A DNA stretch of 24,088 nucleotides from Companilactobacillus bobalius. GTDB taxonomy: Bacteria; Bacillota; Bacilli; Lactobacillales; Lactobacillaceae. Both the position numbers and the translations under genes were made by a program. Positions 6,552 through 13,200 of the stretch are shown piece by piece. The DNA lies in the NCBI RefSeq assembly GCF_009764355.1, contig NZ_LNUA01000066.1, positions 1 through 24,088 of the forward strand, written 5' to 3'. The number at the start of each line of letters is the position of its first letter. Position 1 is the first letter of the stretch. Under the pieces are notes generated by a model. The model was not told the origin of the DNA and searched no databases. It saw nothing but the letters and a program-made list of their open reading frames with translations.

Positions 6552-7070
6552 CTATTTACCAAAACGCCACCACTTTTTAGGTTTAGGTTGTGACTCCGGG
6601 GTGCTATTTTCAGGTTCCGGTTGTTTGTCTGACGTCACTTCTTTTTCACTATTATCATGCGGTGCCATCGTTAAGGCTTTCAAGTCCTTAATTTCTGCCT
6701 TGTATTCTTCGAGCAGTTGTTTGTCCTGTAAGGCCAATCTTTGTTGCTGATCTAGTAACTTATGTAACTCTTTCTTTTCAGATTGAAATTCTGATACTAA
6801 ATTTCGAAGGAATTTCACTTCATCTTGTCCATCAACCGCATCTTTTTTGTTGTCGTCAACATCATCTTTTTGTTGACGGTATCTTGTTGATGAATCGTTT
6901 GAGAACATTGCTTTAATAGCTTTTTGCCCATCAACATCAACGTAAACAGTATTGCCTTTTGTTGATGTAAATTGACGTAAATCGATTGACACATCTCTTT
7001 TTATCTTTTGCCATATAGCCTGCTTTGAAACGCCCAATTCATCAGCAAGTTCTCTAATAGTTTTAGGCAT
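6552..7070 (-). CDS. RepB-associated protein with HTH and coiled coil (DUF536-like), block II
   Basis: 172 residues starting MPKTIRELADELGVSK. Residues 3-25 form a helix-turn-helix, about 85-130 is a heptad-like coiled coil (LRNLVSEFQSEKKELHKLL), and the end is a proline-rich tail closing in KKWWRFGK. The architecture matches the accessory protein encoded after repB on many Lactobacillus and Lactococcus theta plasmids, usually linked to copy number or stability. I chose the ATG at 7070, inside the last codons of repB (ATGCCTAA overlap), because AAGGGG lies upstream. The DNA-binding half differs strongly from the block I and III copies, which resemble each other, so specificity probably differs. 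Confidence 0.8.
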   Translation of the reverse strand: MPKTIRELADELGVSKQAIWQKIKRDVSIDLRQFTSTKGNTVYVDVDGQKAIKAMFSNDSSTRYRQQKDDVDDNKKDAVDGQDEVKFLRNLVSEFQSEKKELHKLLDQQQRLALQDKQLLEEYKAEIKDLKALTMAPHDNSEKEVTSDKQPEPENSTPESQPKPKKWWRFGK

Positions 7071-7998
7071 GATTTCCAAACCCCTTTCGGAGTTCAGCAA
7101 GTGCTTCTTGTCTTGCTTGATCTCTTATTTTTTTATCGTGCTCGGCCTGTTTATCAGCCAATGCTTGTTTCTCAGTAGAGCCTAAAGTTAACCCCTTAAC
7201 CTTGTCAATGGCGCGCCATTTTTCCTGCTCTGTTAATTCACCATTATGCTGAATATTAAAAAGCTTTTGACGCTCATCTTGTAATTGGCCTTGTGAGAAA
7301 TCATTGGCATCTTTCTTTTCTGGTTTCCAGGTAAACGAATAGCCAATAACTGGTTTCCCACGCCCTTTACCATATTTTTTTCTAACCGTTAATCCTCTAA
7401 ACAAAGGAGTTAATTCTTCTTTAATGGGTTTTATAACAAATTTATCGACGTTAGAGGGACTATTCCAGTAACTTTTGGGCATATCTAGTAATTCAAAAAA
7501 GTCTTCTTTAGAAAAATAAGCATATCCAGTGGTTCTGAACTGTTTTAGTAACCGAAACATTGTTTTTGCGTAACTACTTTTTAAATCTCTAAACTCTGCC
7601 AACGCATAACGAACCCAACTTTCAAGCTTGTTTAAAAGGGGTAAAGCACGTTCATAAACTTTTACGTCTACATAAGGTTCTTCTGCATCTCCATCAATTT
7701 TAAATTCTGTAAACAAAACAAAAAACTCTCGAGTTAATCCACTTTTACTTCGTCTACCAAAATGTAATCCCATCATTTTTTCATAAGTTCTCTGAATGTC
7801 ATCTTCAAAACGGTTATTTGCAGTAGGTTTATAAGCACTTAGCTCTTTTAATTGATCAAAAGTAAAACGAATGGTCTGATCACTCTTATCACGCATACGA
7901 GAAATAATCGAAAAAAATAAATTCATTTCAACTGGAGTAAATTTTCGAAGTGGAATGGTATTTAACTCTGGATCATATTTAATAATTTCATTTCCCAT
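7063..7998 (-). CDS. repB: Replication initiator RepB (Rep_3 family), block II
   Basis: A 311-residue initiator of the Rep_3 superfamily with two winged-helix modules over about residues 10-220 and the conserved stretch KKYGKGRGKPVIGYSFTWKP. The lysine/arginine-rich tail corresponds to the lactococcal RepB C-terminal region. It binds the iterons at 8065-8143 and opens the origin for theta replication. The start ATG at 7998 has AGGAGG upstream. The promoter at 8054-8026 overlaps an inverted half-iteron, so autorepression is likely. The stop overlaps the start of the accessory gene. All three RepB copies have the same length. Confidence 0.95.
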   Translation of the reverse strand: MGNEIIKYDPELNTIPLRKFTPVEMNLFFSIISRMRDKSDQTIRFTFDQLKELSAYKPTANNRFEDDIQRTYEKMMGLHFGRRSKSGLTREFFVLFTEFKIDGDAEEPYVDVKVYERALPLLNKLESWVRYALAEFRDLKSSYAKTMFRLLKQFRTTGYAYFSKEDFFELLDMPKSYWNSPSNVDKFVIKPIKEELTPLFRGLTVRKKYGKGRGKPVIGYSFTWKPEKKDANDFSQGQLQDERQKLFNIQHNGELTEQEKWRAIDKVKGLTLGSTEKQALADKQAEHDKKIRDQARQEALAELRKGFGNHA

Positions 7999-8025
7999 GC
8001 TGTACCTCCTAATGATTACAAATTA

Positions 8026-8054
8026 ATTTTAGATTATGTTTATCAAGTAGTCAA
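8026..8054 (-). promoter_or_regulatory. repB promoter and operator, block II
   Basis: On the minus strand TTGACT (8054-8049), 17 bp, then TAAAAT (8031-8026). The spacer contains an inverted half-iteron: GTTTATCAAGTAG at 8038-8050 on the plus strand is the complement of the CTACTTGATAAAC iteron start. RepB bound there would block its own transcription. Confidence 0.75.
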
Positions 8055-8064
8055 CTTTATAGTT

Positions 8065-8143
8065 CTACTTGATAAACAGACAAAACCTACTTGATAAACA
8101 GACAAAACCTACTTGATAAACAGACAAAACCTACTTGATAAAC
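8065..8143 (+). repeat. Iterons of replicon block II
   Basis: Three perfect 22-bp units at 8065-8086, 8087-8108 and 8109-8130 and a 13-bp partial unit at 8131-8143. The core GATAAACAGACAAAAC is shared with the other two replicons; the variable part here is CTACTT. These are the expected RepB binding sites of the origin. Confidence 0.93.
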
Positions 8144-8560
8144 TTCTATAAGCCTTGGGAGAGTAAGGTTCAAGAGGGGTCTAAAAGAGGTTTAAAAGAG
8201 GTTTATAAAAGAGGTATATAAGAGGCACCACTGTACGAGATCAAGACCTAAAATCAAAAACACAAAGGAGTGAGCCAAAAACCGGCTCACATTAAACTCC
8301 ATTCGCTACGCTCTTTGCGCCTCACTTCGTTCGTTGCCTAAAAAGGTGTGGCAAGCCACATTTATACGGGCGCTGACGCCCCGCACCCCGTCAAGCTGAA
8401 ACAGCTTGACCGTTTTTTCACTCGCCGTTAGGCAGGAAAGCAAAGTTTTATAGAAACTTTGGCTTTCGCCAATTCAGTGTTAAGACTGGTTTAGAGCTGT
8501 CAATTCCTTATGCTCCCACGCTTTGCTCGTCCGCTACCATTGACAGCAAACAGTTAGTTT
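8144..8560. other. Conserved structured non-coding region, block II origin
   Basis: The counterpart of 126-560: the AGCCTT/AAGGTT stem after the iterons (8151-8156/8165-8170), the AAAGAGG direct repeats, the GTGAGCC/GGCTCAC and GTGGC/GCCAC hairpins, GGGCGCTGACGCCC, and the distal CTGTCAAT/ATTGACAG pair. No plausible gene is present. Conservation between three diverged replicons argues for an origin or RNA function. Confidence 0.6.
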
Positions 8561-8667
8561 TTTTGAATCTTAACAAGAACTTATCTGCTATGTTCGTTTT
8601 TTAGGGCCTTATTTTTCGTTTCTAGCAATTTTAAGACTATTCATATATATTTATACCAAAACAAAAA

Positions 8668-8697
8668 TAAAAAGCCCTCAGCAGGCTCTTAGAGGGC
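8668..8697 (-). terminator. Terminator of the small block II gene
   Basis: On the minus strand AGCCCTC pairs with GAGGGCT across a short loop and TTTTTATTTTT follows. It starts at the stop codon of the small conserved gene. The block III equivalent lies at about 16230-16262. Confidence 0.75.
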
Positions 8698-8909
8698 TAA
8701 ATAACGAAGCCTGGACGATTATTAATATCTTCTTGCCTTTTTTGCAAAAAATAAGTATCAAGGGAATCATACAGATTCCTTTTGATCTCGCCAGGTTCAT
8801 TGACAAAAGCTTCAAACAATTCTTGAATATCAACTTGCCAAGGATCAGCAAGCATTTCATCAATTGGCTTTAATACTTTCTTTTCGTCAATCTTAATGAC
8901 TCCTAACAT
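8697..8909 (-). CDS. Small conserved plasmid protein, unknown function (copy II)
   Basis: A homologue of the genes at 680-874 and 16261-16455, with the same DPWQVDIQELFEA centre and RPGFVI end. The ATG used as start by the other two copies is ATT here (8891-8889), directly behind the conserved AGGAG. An upstream ATG at 8909 overlaps that ribosome binding site, so this copy may be translated poorly, from ATT, or from the upstream ATG giving about 70 residues. The rest of the frame is intact and the terminator follows. Function is unknown. Confidence 0.6.
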   Translation of the reverse strand: MLGVIKIDEKKVLKPIDEMLADPWQVDIQELFEAFVNEPGEIKRNLYDSLDTYFLQKRQEDINNRPGFVI

Positions 8910-9170
8910 CAAAATAATGCTTTCAGTTTAAATTCACAGATCTTATAGCACCGTTATTCAAAATTTATTACCAAGCTTATAAAGATTATCTGCACAAAGC
9001 AATTAAAAAATTTTGGCTTAAAACAGTGGGATCTGCAACACTTTTTAAATATTTAAACCATAACAATCTTAGTTAGGTGCAAACATAAATTGAATTAAAA
9101 ATACAGTCAATTCAACAACGGCAAAAACAGATTTTATAGTTATCAGTAAACCGAGTGAAACGAGGTCAAT

Positions 9171-9202
9171 GCGCACTTACACCCTTGACAAGTGTCAAGG
9201 GT
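9171..9202 (-). other. oriT: oriT-like site II (MOBQ-type nic motif)
   Basis: On the minus strand a perfect 10-bp inverted repeat ACCCTTGACA/TGTCAAGGGT (9202-9193/9190-9181) is followed directly by GTAAGTGCGC (9180-9171). The layout is the same as at 1150-1183, but the arm sequence is entirely different, which points to selection on the structure plus nic core. Confidence 0.65.
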
Positions 9203-9298
9203 AGATTTAATCCCCATCGATGGGTATTATTTGTATTAGAAGGCTAGCGCCAACTATAAAAAACCTAGAGTAAACCCTCAAAAACCTAGAGCTGAATA
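9203..9298. other. Gap between oriT-like site II and the AlpA-like gene
   Basis: No gene. It contains CCCCATCGATGGG (9212-9224), a short palindrome that could end transcription of the recombinase/AlpA-like operon, and two copies of AAAACCTAGAG. Confidence 0.35.
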
Positions 9299-9664
9299 TC
9301 AAGATTGATCAATCACATTACGAAGGATCCAATGACTATAAGCAAGACGAGCACCAGGAGTTATCACCCAGGGGTGATTAATTTCAAAAATTTGAATTTC
9401 AGTTGCTAAGTAAAGTGGCGTCTTACCATGATTAAAAGCAAAAACGGGTTGCGGAAAATCAGGCTTATTAGCAACTTGATGAACACTTTGACGAGAGTTC
9501 ATCTGCCAACGAATTTTTAAGTCTTCACGCGACAATAATTGCGGTAATTGTGTTTTTTCAATTTGAGCTTGTTGTTGCAACTTTTGTGTAAAGGCTTGTT
9601 TAGTCTTGTTTTGATGCCAATCATCAAAAAGATCATACTTGTTGGTTTCAAAATCTAAATCCAT
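9299..9664 (-). CDS. AlpA/excisionase-like DNA-binding protein
   Basis: 121 residues. Residues 43-95 (LLSREDLKIRWQMNSRQSV, then DFPQPVFAF and KTPLYLATEIQIFE) follow the pattern of AlpA/excisionase winged helix-turn-helix domains, which typically read L-S-x-x-x-L, xFPxP and L-Y-x-x-E-I. The N-terminal 40 residues are charged and glutamine-rich. It begins 12 bases after the stop of the recombinase gene, with GAGG upstream, so the two are co-transcribed. A recombination directionality factor for the upstream tyrosine recombinase is a reasonable inference. Only this recombinase copy keeps the partner; copies I and III have none. Confidence 0.6.
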   Translation of the reverse strand: MDLDFETNKYDLFDDWHQNKTKQAFTQKLQQQAQIEKTQLPQLLSREDLKIRWQMNSRQSVHQVANKPDFPQPVFAFNHGKTPLYLATEIQIFEINHPWVITPGARLAYSHWILRNVIDQS

Positions 9665-9676
9665 AAAGCCAGCCTC

Positions 9677-10264
9677 CTAACCAAAATCAATTTGATCCAG
9701 CATCGTTTCGGTACTGGCCTGGTCTAAACCTAAATAAGCTAAAGTCATCGCCTCACTGGAATGATTGAGCAGATTCATGACTAAGCCAATATTATAATTT
9801 GATTGCGTGTAGACTCGATAAGCCCCGGTTTTGCGCATCGTATGAGTACCCAGATAATTAATTCCTAACAGATCGCCAACCTTACTCATAATTTTGTAGA
9901 ACTGTTTTTCCGTGATATGGCGCTCGGGGTGTTGAATGGAAGGAAAGAGCCACTCAGAGGCTAGTCTATGATTAAGTAGCCATTGACGGTACAATAAGAG
10001 CTCTGTTTGAACTGGTTTAAGATACAAGATATTAGGCTTACCCGTTTTTCGGTCGTGAATGAACGCATTTTGTTTAATAGAACCGTCCGGATTAAAAATA
10101 TCGGTTTGTTTTAAGCGCATGACATCACTCACTCGCAGTAGCGTAGCTTTGCCAACTTGAAAAACTGTATAGTTACGCCGGCCAGCTTTAAAGTTATTGA
10201 GTAAAGTATCTTGAACATCATTAAGTACATTTGAATCTTTGATTGGTAGGACAATTTGTTGCAT
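9677..10264 (-). CDS. Short tyrosine recombinase (copy II)
   Basis: 195 residues, closely similar to the copy at 1248-1835, with the same catalytic set: Arg44 in LLRVSDVM, HTMR 141-144, His168 and Tyr177. The start ATG at 10264 has GAGGTG about ten bases upstream. An open frame runs 66 codons further upstream, but only because it reads through the 17-bp inverted repeat, and it has no supporting ribosome binding site. It is followed at 12 bases by the AlpA-like gene and diverges from higBA. Its 5' boundary sequence, TTGTTGCATA, is shared with the other copies, after which similarity stops abruptly. Confidence 0.85.
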   Translation of the reverse strand: MQQIVLPIKDSNVLNDVQDTLLNNFKAGRRNYTVFQVGKATLLRVSDVMRLKQTDIFNPDGSIKQNAFIHDRKTGKPNILYLKPVQTELLLYRQWLLNHRLASEWLFPSIQHPERHITEKQFYKIMSKVGDLLGINYLGTHTMRKTGAYRVYTQSNYNIGLVMNLLNHSSEAMTLAYLGLDQASTETMLDQIDFG

Positions 10265-10296
10265 ATAAAAATCACCTCGTTGGTGGAGACGTAATC

Positions 10297-10345
10297 CCTT
10301 GGTACAAGCGGAAATATGAATTTCACACTTCCGCTTGTACCAAGG
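10297..10345. repeat. 17-bp perfect inverted repeat
   Basis: CCTTGGTACAAGCGGAA (10297-10313) and its exact complement (10329-10345) are separated by 15 bases that can themselves form GAAAT/ATTTC. It lies between the recombinase and the higBA promoter. It has no T run, so it is a poor terminator. It could be a binding site, a recombination site or the ends of a tiny mobile element; it occurs once in the window. Confidence 0.7.
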
Positions 10346-10367
10346 ATTTGTGTAATAACATATTTGT

Positions 10368-10396
10368 TTGCTTTTTGATAGCCAATAAGCTATCAT
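10368..10396 (+). promoter_or_regulatory. higBA promoter and operator
   Basis: TTGCTT (10368-10373), 17 bp, TATCAT (10391-10396). The inverted repeat GATAGC/GCTATC (10377-10382/10389-10394) overlaps the -10 box and is a likely HigA operator. Transcription would start about at the ATG of higB (10403), so the mRNA is probably leaderless. Confidence 0.65.
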
Positions 10397-10402
10397 GTGA
10401 AT

Positions 10403-10753
10403 ATGAAAAAAATGGAATTTGACTATTATGACTGGAATGAATTTAAACAATTTTTGGATCAATTACCTGATAAAGACGCTGCCAAATTAATTGCGACCAT
10501 TCAAAATATTGAAAATAACGGTCTAATCATCGCAGAACGTCAATTATGGGTCAAAAAGCTAGAAAACAATCTCTATGAGATTCGTTCTAAGAGAGCTTCA
10601 AATATTCAGAGAGCTATCTATTTCCAAGTACAAGGATCTCAGTACTTAATCACCAATGCATTCACAAAGAAAACGCAAAAAACACCAGAAAGTGAAAAGA
10701 AAATTGCTCGGAATCGACGCAGCAAGTATTTTAACAAGGAGGACCAACAATGA
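10403..10753 (+). CDS. higB: HigB-type toxin (phage Gp49-like, RelE/ParE fold)
   Basis: 116 residues from the ATG at 10403. Conserved features of Gp49-like HigB toxins are present: VKKLENNLYEIR around residues 50-61, RAIYFQV, and AFTKKTQKTP near 86-95. Such toxins cleave mRNA on the ribosome. There is no Shine-Dalgarno sequence, and the -10 box ends six bases before the ATG, so leaderless translation is likely. A GTG six bases upstream is possible but less likely. The stop overlaps the higA start (ATGA). The toxin-first order is typical of higBA. Confidence 0.85.
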   Translation: MKKMEFDYYDWNEFKQFLDQLPDKDAAKLIATIQNIENNGLIIAERQLWVKKLENNLYEIRSKRASNIQRAIYFQVQGSQYLITNAFTKKTQKTPESEKKIARNRRSKYFNKEDQQ

Positions 10754-11034
10754 GTAAAATTGACGCATATGTTACTGAAAGAAGTAAAAACAATCCTGAT
10801 TTTGCAAAACTCGTTGAACAAGAAAACATCAATTTAGAGGTAGCAGTTAAAGTCCGTGATCTCCGTGAAAATATGGGTATGAGTCAACGTGCATTTGCTA
10901 GTCTAATTGGTAAACCACAATCAACCATTGCTAGAATTGAAAATGGATCAATGAATGCTTCGACTAGGGTATTGTCTGAGATTGCGCAGGCAACTAATCA
11001 GCGATTAACCATTCAATTTATGCCGGTAATATAA
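10750..11034 (+). CDS. higA: HigA-type antitoxin (XRE family)
   Basis: 94 residues with an XRE helix-turn-helix at about 34-66 (RDLRENMGMSQRAFASLIG, then STIARIENG) and an N-terminal extension that may contact the toxin. The ATG overlaps the higB stop and AAGGAGG lies nine bases upstream. It neutralises HigB and probably represses the promoter through the GATAGC/GCTATC operator. It is followed at 33 bp by the EcsC-family gene on the same strand, so all three may form one transcript. Confidence 0.9.
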   Translation: MSKIDAYVTERSKNNPDFAKLVEQENINLEVAVKVRDLRENMGMSQRAFASLIGKPQSTIARIENGSMNASTRVLSEIAQATNQRLTIQFMPVI

Positions 11035-11067
11035 TTAAAAACTACCAATGCTAAGGAGTTAGAAATA

Positions 11068-11856
11068 ATGGATTCAGGTAAGCAATCATTAAATAATAAT
11101 AAAATGTTAGAAGCAATCACAAATAATGATTTTCGCTCACTCTTAAAATTAGTCGTTGAAAATCCAGTTGCACATGTTAACAGATCTGAATATTTAGCAA
11201 AAGTATTTAAAGTAACAGAATCAGATATTATCAATGGGCACTTAGATATTTCCTTAAAAGAAAGAAAAAAAGTTGCACAAAAACAAATTACAGCAACGGT
11301 AAGAAATACTACTGTTATTTCTTTTCTTACTGGAATTCCCGGGGGAATTGCAATAGCAGGGACAATACCTGGCGATATTATTCAAAACATGGTTTACTCC
11401 ATCAGATTGGCTCAACAATTAGCCTATATATATGATTTTGATGATTTGATCGAAGAAGATGGAAAAATTCAAACAAATGGATTGTTATTATTTTTAGGAA
11501 CAATGGCTGGAGTAAATGGATCAGCTTCTTTGTTGCGGGTGTCAAGTTCTAATGCTATAAAGTATGCTTCTAAACAAATATTAGGGAAACCTTTAATGAA
11601 AACTTTGTGGTACCCATTATTAAAAAAAATAACTAGTATAGTTGCTAGCAAAACACTAACCAAAAAGGGACTAGCCTCTGGAATTGCGAAAATTGTTCCA
11701 GTCGTTGGTGGGGTTACTTCGGGAAGTATAACTATGATTGGAATGGAAATGTCAGCTAAGAAACTAAATTCAGAGTTATTAAGGGGATTTGAACAGAATT
11801 ATTCAGAAAGAGATTATGAAAAAGATATAAAAATTATTGAAGCAGAAATAATATAA
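11068..11856 (+). CDS. EcsC-family protein
   Basis: 262 residues with the glycine-rich hydrophobic hairpins of EcsC-domain proteins: GIPGGIAIAGTIPGDI at about 89-104, followed by the helix YSIRLAQQLAYIYDFDDL, and PVVGGVTSGSITMIGMEM at about 211-228. The helices are amphipathic or membrane-associating, with no clear signal peptide. The biochemical role of the family is unsettled. The start ATG has AAGGAG upstream. It lies inside the same cassette as higBA, before hairpin element B, and may have hitchhiked or be a third component of the module. Confidence 0.75.
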   Translation: MDSGKQSLNNNKMLEAITNNDFRSLLKLVVENPVAHVNRSEYLAKVFKVTESDIINGHLDISLKERKKVAQKQITATVRNTTVISFLTGIPGGIAIAGTIPGDIIQNMVYSIRLAQQLAYIYDFDDLIEEDGKIQTNGLLLFLGTMAGVNGSASLLRVSSSNAIKYASKQILGKPLMKTLWYPLLKKITSIVASKTLTKKGLASGIAKIVPVVGGVTSGSITMIGMEMSAKKLNSELLRGFEQNYSERDYEKDIKIIEAEII

Positions 11857-11899
11857 ATAGGGTCCTTATCAAGGGACTATAAATTGTATAAACACATAA

Positions 11900-11981
11900 A
11901 TAACCCCCAATATCTACATTATAGATATTAGGGGTTATTCTTTCAATGTTTTTGAGGGGCTATTTGTTAATTATAGACCCT
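11900..11981. repeat. 82-bp hairpin element, copy B
   Basis: Arms 11900-11916 and 11922-11938 with loop CATTA and one C-A mismatch, then the tail CAATGTTTTTGAGGGGCTATTTGTTAA and GACCCT. It is the same element as copies A and C. AGGGTCC at about 11868-11874, upstream, is complementary to the GGACCCT end seen in copy C. It lies between convergent operons and can terminate both the higBA-ecsC and the TIR transcripts. Confidence 0.8.
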
Positions 11982-12040
11982 GAATGATTTTTAACTAAAA
12001 ATGGCAATAAGTATTTTGGTATTATTTGAAAAATTGAATT

Positions 12041-12457
12041 TCAATTATGTCTTAACAATAATAGAGCACCCATAATTACTATGAAGATTGGTAAGTAGGA
12101 CATCAAAAATATGGGTCTCATCATACAACACAAAAAAGATTCTCCGGATCTAATGGGCTGCATTGAAAAATCAATATCTTTTTCATCTTTTTTCCTTACA
12201 ACATCATAAAGATTTCGGAAATATCTTTCCTCTCTTAGATAAAAAGTATCGCTAACCCAAAACATTAAGCAAAAAAAGAGACATAATAACAAAATTAAGT
12301 AGCTCATAGATTTATTGATATTAGCTAAATACACAGTTATTAATCCACCAAGTATCGTCAATGACCACCCTTTTATAAGAAATGAATTAGATGACATACG
12401 ATTAATAACGTCTTCAATCATTTGAATATGCAAACGCTTATTTTCACCGTTTTTCAC
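12041..12457 (-). CDS. Small membrane protein, probable effector of the TIR operon
   Basis: 138 residues from GTG 12457, which has GGAGG eight bases upstream. A longer frame to 12520 overlaps the previous gene and has no ribosome binding site. There is an amphipathic N-terminal helix, NSFLIKGWSLTI leading into TM1 (27-46), TM2 (51-70), a charged cytoplasmic helix RYFRNLYDVVRKKDEK, and TM3 (about 113-134). I do not know a named family for certain. Small multi-span proteins beside TIR or nucleotide-signal enzymes are often membrane-disrupting effectors, which suggests that role. It is the third gene of the operon, 31 bp after the TIR-like gene. Confidence 0.65.
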   Translation of the reverse strand: MKNGENKRLHIQMIEDVINRMSSNSFLIKGWSLTILGGLITVYLANINKSMSYLILLLCLFFCLMFWVSDTFYLREERYFRNLYDVVRKKDEKDIDFSMQPIRSGESFLCCMMRPIFLMSYLPIFIVIMGALLLLRHN

Positions 12458-12488
12458 GTATATATCCTCCAAAATATAAATTAGCCTA

Positions 12489-13169
12489 TTAGGGCTTCCT
12501 GCACATATTATAGTCAGCAATGCTATTTCTTAAAGAGATAGCTCTGTCTAAGCAGCCATCAACATCTAATATAAAATCTTTCCACTCGATAGCAGTAATA
12601 TATGAGCTATTACCAAAATAGACAGTTTTTCCATAAATCTCTTTAATATCAGGATTTTTCTGATTAAACATGTTTTTAGCTATTACTTGAAAAGTTTTAT
12701 CTGTATGTATTGTTCTTACTGTCTTTTCTTTTGGATTATCTTGTTCTTCATAAGTCCAATGAGTTATAAAATATTCATAACTATTAAGTTCATCAGGAAG
12801 AACAACTGCAATAATAGCGTTGGGTAAACTCCTTGTTGTTATTCTTGTTTGTGTACGTAAAGAATAAGCAATTTCCCATGGAATCCATTGATCTTTTTCA
12901 GGCTTGAAGCGTTCAACCATATTAGGGGAAATCAAAACTAAAGTAACTGACGAGTCCCATATTTTTTCCTTTAATTTTGTACGTATAGTTTCATCTTTAA
13001 ATACGCTTAGATCTTGGTCATCATTTTCGGCCTTGTTTAAATCATCGCCACTAAATTTAGTAGTTTGCAGGTAATCAACATAATCCCTAACGGTATTTTT
13101 ATAGTATCCACTTAGTGATGCTACATTACTATCTTTGTATTTGTATGAAACAAAAACTTTGTATCCCAA
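12489..13169 (-). CDS. TIR-like protein of the DUF1863/ThsB type
   Basis: 226 residues from TTG 13169, preceded by GGGG; a TTG at 13184 would add five residues but has no ribosome binding site. The N-terminus YKVFVSYKYKDSNVASL is the first strand and loop of the TIR-like fold. SSVTLVLISPNM (about 73-84) is the middle strand, and WIPWEIAYSL (95-104) carries Trp98-Glu99, the likely catalytic glutamate position. This pattern fits the DUF1863 (MTH538-type) TIR-like family that includes ThsB of Thoeris, which makes an NAD-derived signal on phage infection. No ThsA-like gene is present. The C-terminal 90 residues have no recognised domain. It lies 31 bp after the first TIR gene. Confidence 0.75.
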   Translation of the reverse strand: MGYKVFVSYKYKDSNVASLSGYYKNTVRDYVDYLQTTKFSGDDLNKAENDDQDLSVFKDETIRTKLKEKIWDSSVTLVLISPNMVERFKPEKDQWIPWEIAYSLRTQTRITTRSLPNAIIAVVLPDELNSYEYFITHWTYEEQDNPKEKTVRTIHTDKTFQVIAKNMFNQKNPDIKEIYGKTVYFGNSSYITAIEWKDFILDVDGCLDRAISLRNSIADYNMCRKP

Positions 13170-13200
13170 TACAATTTCCCCCAATTTAATAACGACCGTT

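Noticed and set aside
10265..10462. 66-codon upstream extension of recombinase copy II
   Set aside because: It crosses the 17-bp inverted repeat and the higBA promoter, and the ATG at 10264 has a ribosome binding site and matches the start of copy I.
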